A DNA stretch of 30,719 nucleotides, taken from assembly GCA_027604185.1 (NCBI GenBank), contig JADGKB010000141.1:1-30719 (forward strand). Reading direction: 5' to 3'. This document shows, piece after piece, positions 30,399-30,719 of this stretch; position 1 is the first letter of the stretch, and each line of letters starts with the position of its first letter. This DNA is from Boothiomyces macroporosus. Lineage: Eukaryota > Chytridiomycota > Chytridiomycetes > Rhizophydiales > Terramycetaceae. The position numbers and the translations under genes are program-made. The notes beneath the pieces were generated by a model. The model worked only from the letters and a program-made list of their open reading frames with translations, had not been told where the DNA came from and did no database searches.

Positions 30399-30719
30399 GG
30401 TTTGGTTCGTGCAAGTTAAAAAAAATAAATGGCGTCAAAAATAATGTAGAGCCAATGAGATATCAAATGAATTCAAAAAGAACAAACTAGGTCAAAATCA
30501 ACTTTATATTCTTCATCACTCCAGTCTTTTGAGGTGTGTCTAGAGTGCAATTTTCAACAGCTGAATAGAAGCTACTACCAAGTCTTTTCAACAGAAAGTG
30601 GGGGTTTCAAAGTTGAACAAATTCAAAAATGTACAGCAAAATATTTGCTGACATGTATAATTTCTCTCCTTTAAATCCCACCCATAATTGGGCAAAGGAA
30701 GGGCAGACCCCTTCAGAGC
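30399..30719. other. Upstream region of the Crinkler-like gene, to window edge
   Basis: 321 bp. Just upstream of the CRN start lie an A/T-run and a CCAAT pentamer (about 30452-30456). A plus-strand frame starting with ATG at 30630 stays open to the edge (30 codons) and might be the first exon of another gene, but it is too short to judge. Confidence 0.4.

Noticed and set aside
1..30719. Bacterial features: operons with ribosome binding sites, insertion sequences, CRISPR arrays
   Set aside because: All identified genes are eukaryotic and spliced; no terminal inverted repeats, transposase or spaced repeats were seen.

Overview
This window is nuclear DNA of a small-genome, AT-rich eukaryote. 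It holds 17 supportable protein genes on both strands, packed tightly (9 to about 670 bp apart, apart from two unexplained gaps), plus two tRNA genes. Fourteen of the genes are split, and 48 of the 49 introns I could place are only 19-23 nt long (one is 51 nt). They have GT(A/T/G)...AG ends and a TAAT/TAAC element almost touching the 3' splice site. The organism swims: RSPH1 is an axonemal radial-spoke protein. It has mitochondria (TOM20, sideroflexin). TOM20, MOB1, UTP4 and the other housekeeping genes look opisthokont, and it carries a Crinkler-type NTPase/nuclease gene. Together these suggest an early-diverging zoosporic fungus or fungal relative; a Rozella-like cryptomycete is my best guess. 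That is inference, not proof.

Layout. 1-3608 (-): CAP-Gly/coiled-coil microtubule protein with a repetitive acidic tail, running off the left edge. 3609-4559: no confident gene. 4560-5413: divergent RPS27 (-) and YAE1 (+) sharing a 127-bp promoter. 5490-9200 (-): a 12-exon RhoGEF with RGS, C1, Ras-association-like, DH and PH domains. 9545-11115 (+): TOM20 and a SET/MYND methyltransferase. 11135-11843 (-): MOB1. 11974-13385 (+): RSPH1 and SLD5, only 31 bp apart. 13395-15120 (-): cyclic-nucleotide-binding-domain protein. 15144-15559 (-): tubulin chaperone TBCA. 15560-17541: unexplained. 17542-18486 (+): SGNH-hydrolase-like protein. 18667-20805 (-): UTP4. 20890-21889 (-): GUCD1. 21969-25535 (-): P5A-ATPase. 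26204-27189 (+): sideroflexin. 27469-27619 (+): tRNA-Arg(ACG) and tRNA-Thr(AGT), apparently one transcript. 28047-30398 (-): Crinkler-like NTPase.

Themes. Several genes serve microtubules, flagellum or cytokinesis (CAP-Gly protein, TBCA, RSPH1, MOB1, possibly the cyclic-nucleotide-domain protein, and the RhoGEF for actin). Others serve ribosome production (RPS27, UTP4, YAE1), replication (SLD5) and membrane-protein quality control or transport (P5A-ATPase, TOM20, sideroflexin). They do not form an operon. The two most notable features are the near-minimal introns, in which every multiple-of-three intron carries an in-frame stop, and the unusual RGS-C1-RA-DH-PH exchange factor. Exon coordinates were worked out by hand from splice motifs, reading phase and family conservation; the exon phases were checked for every spliced gene.
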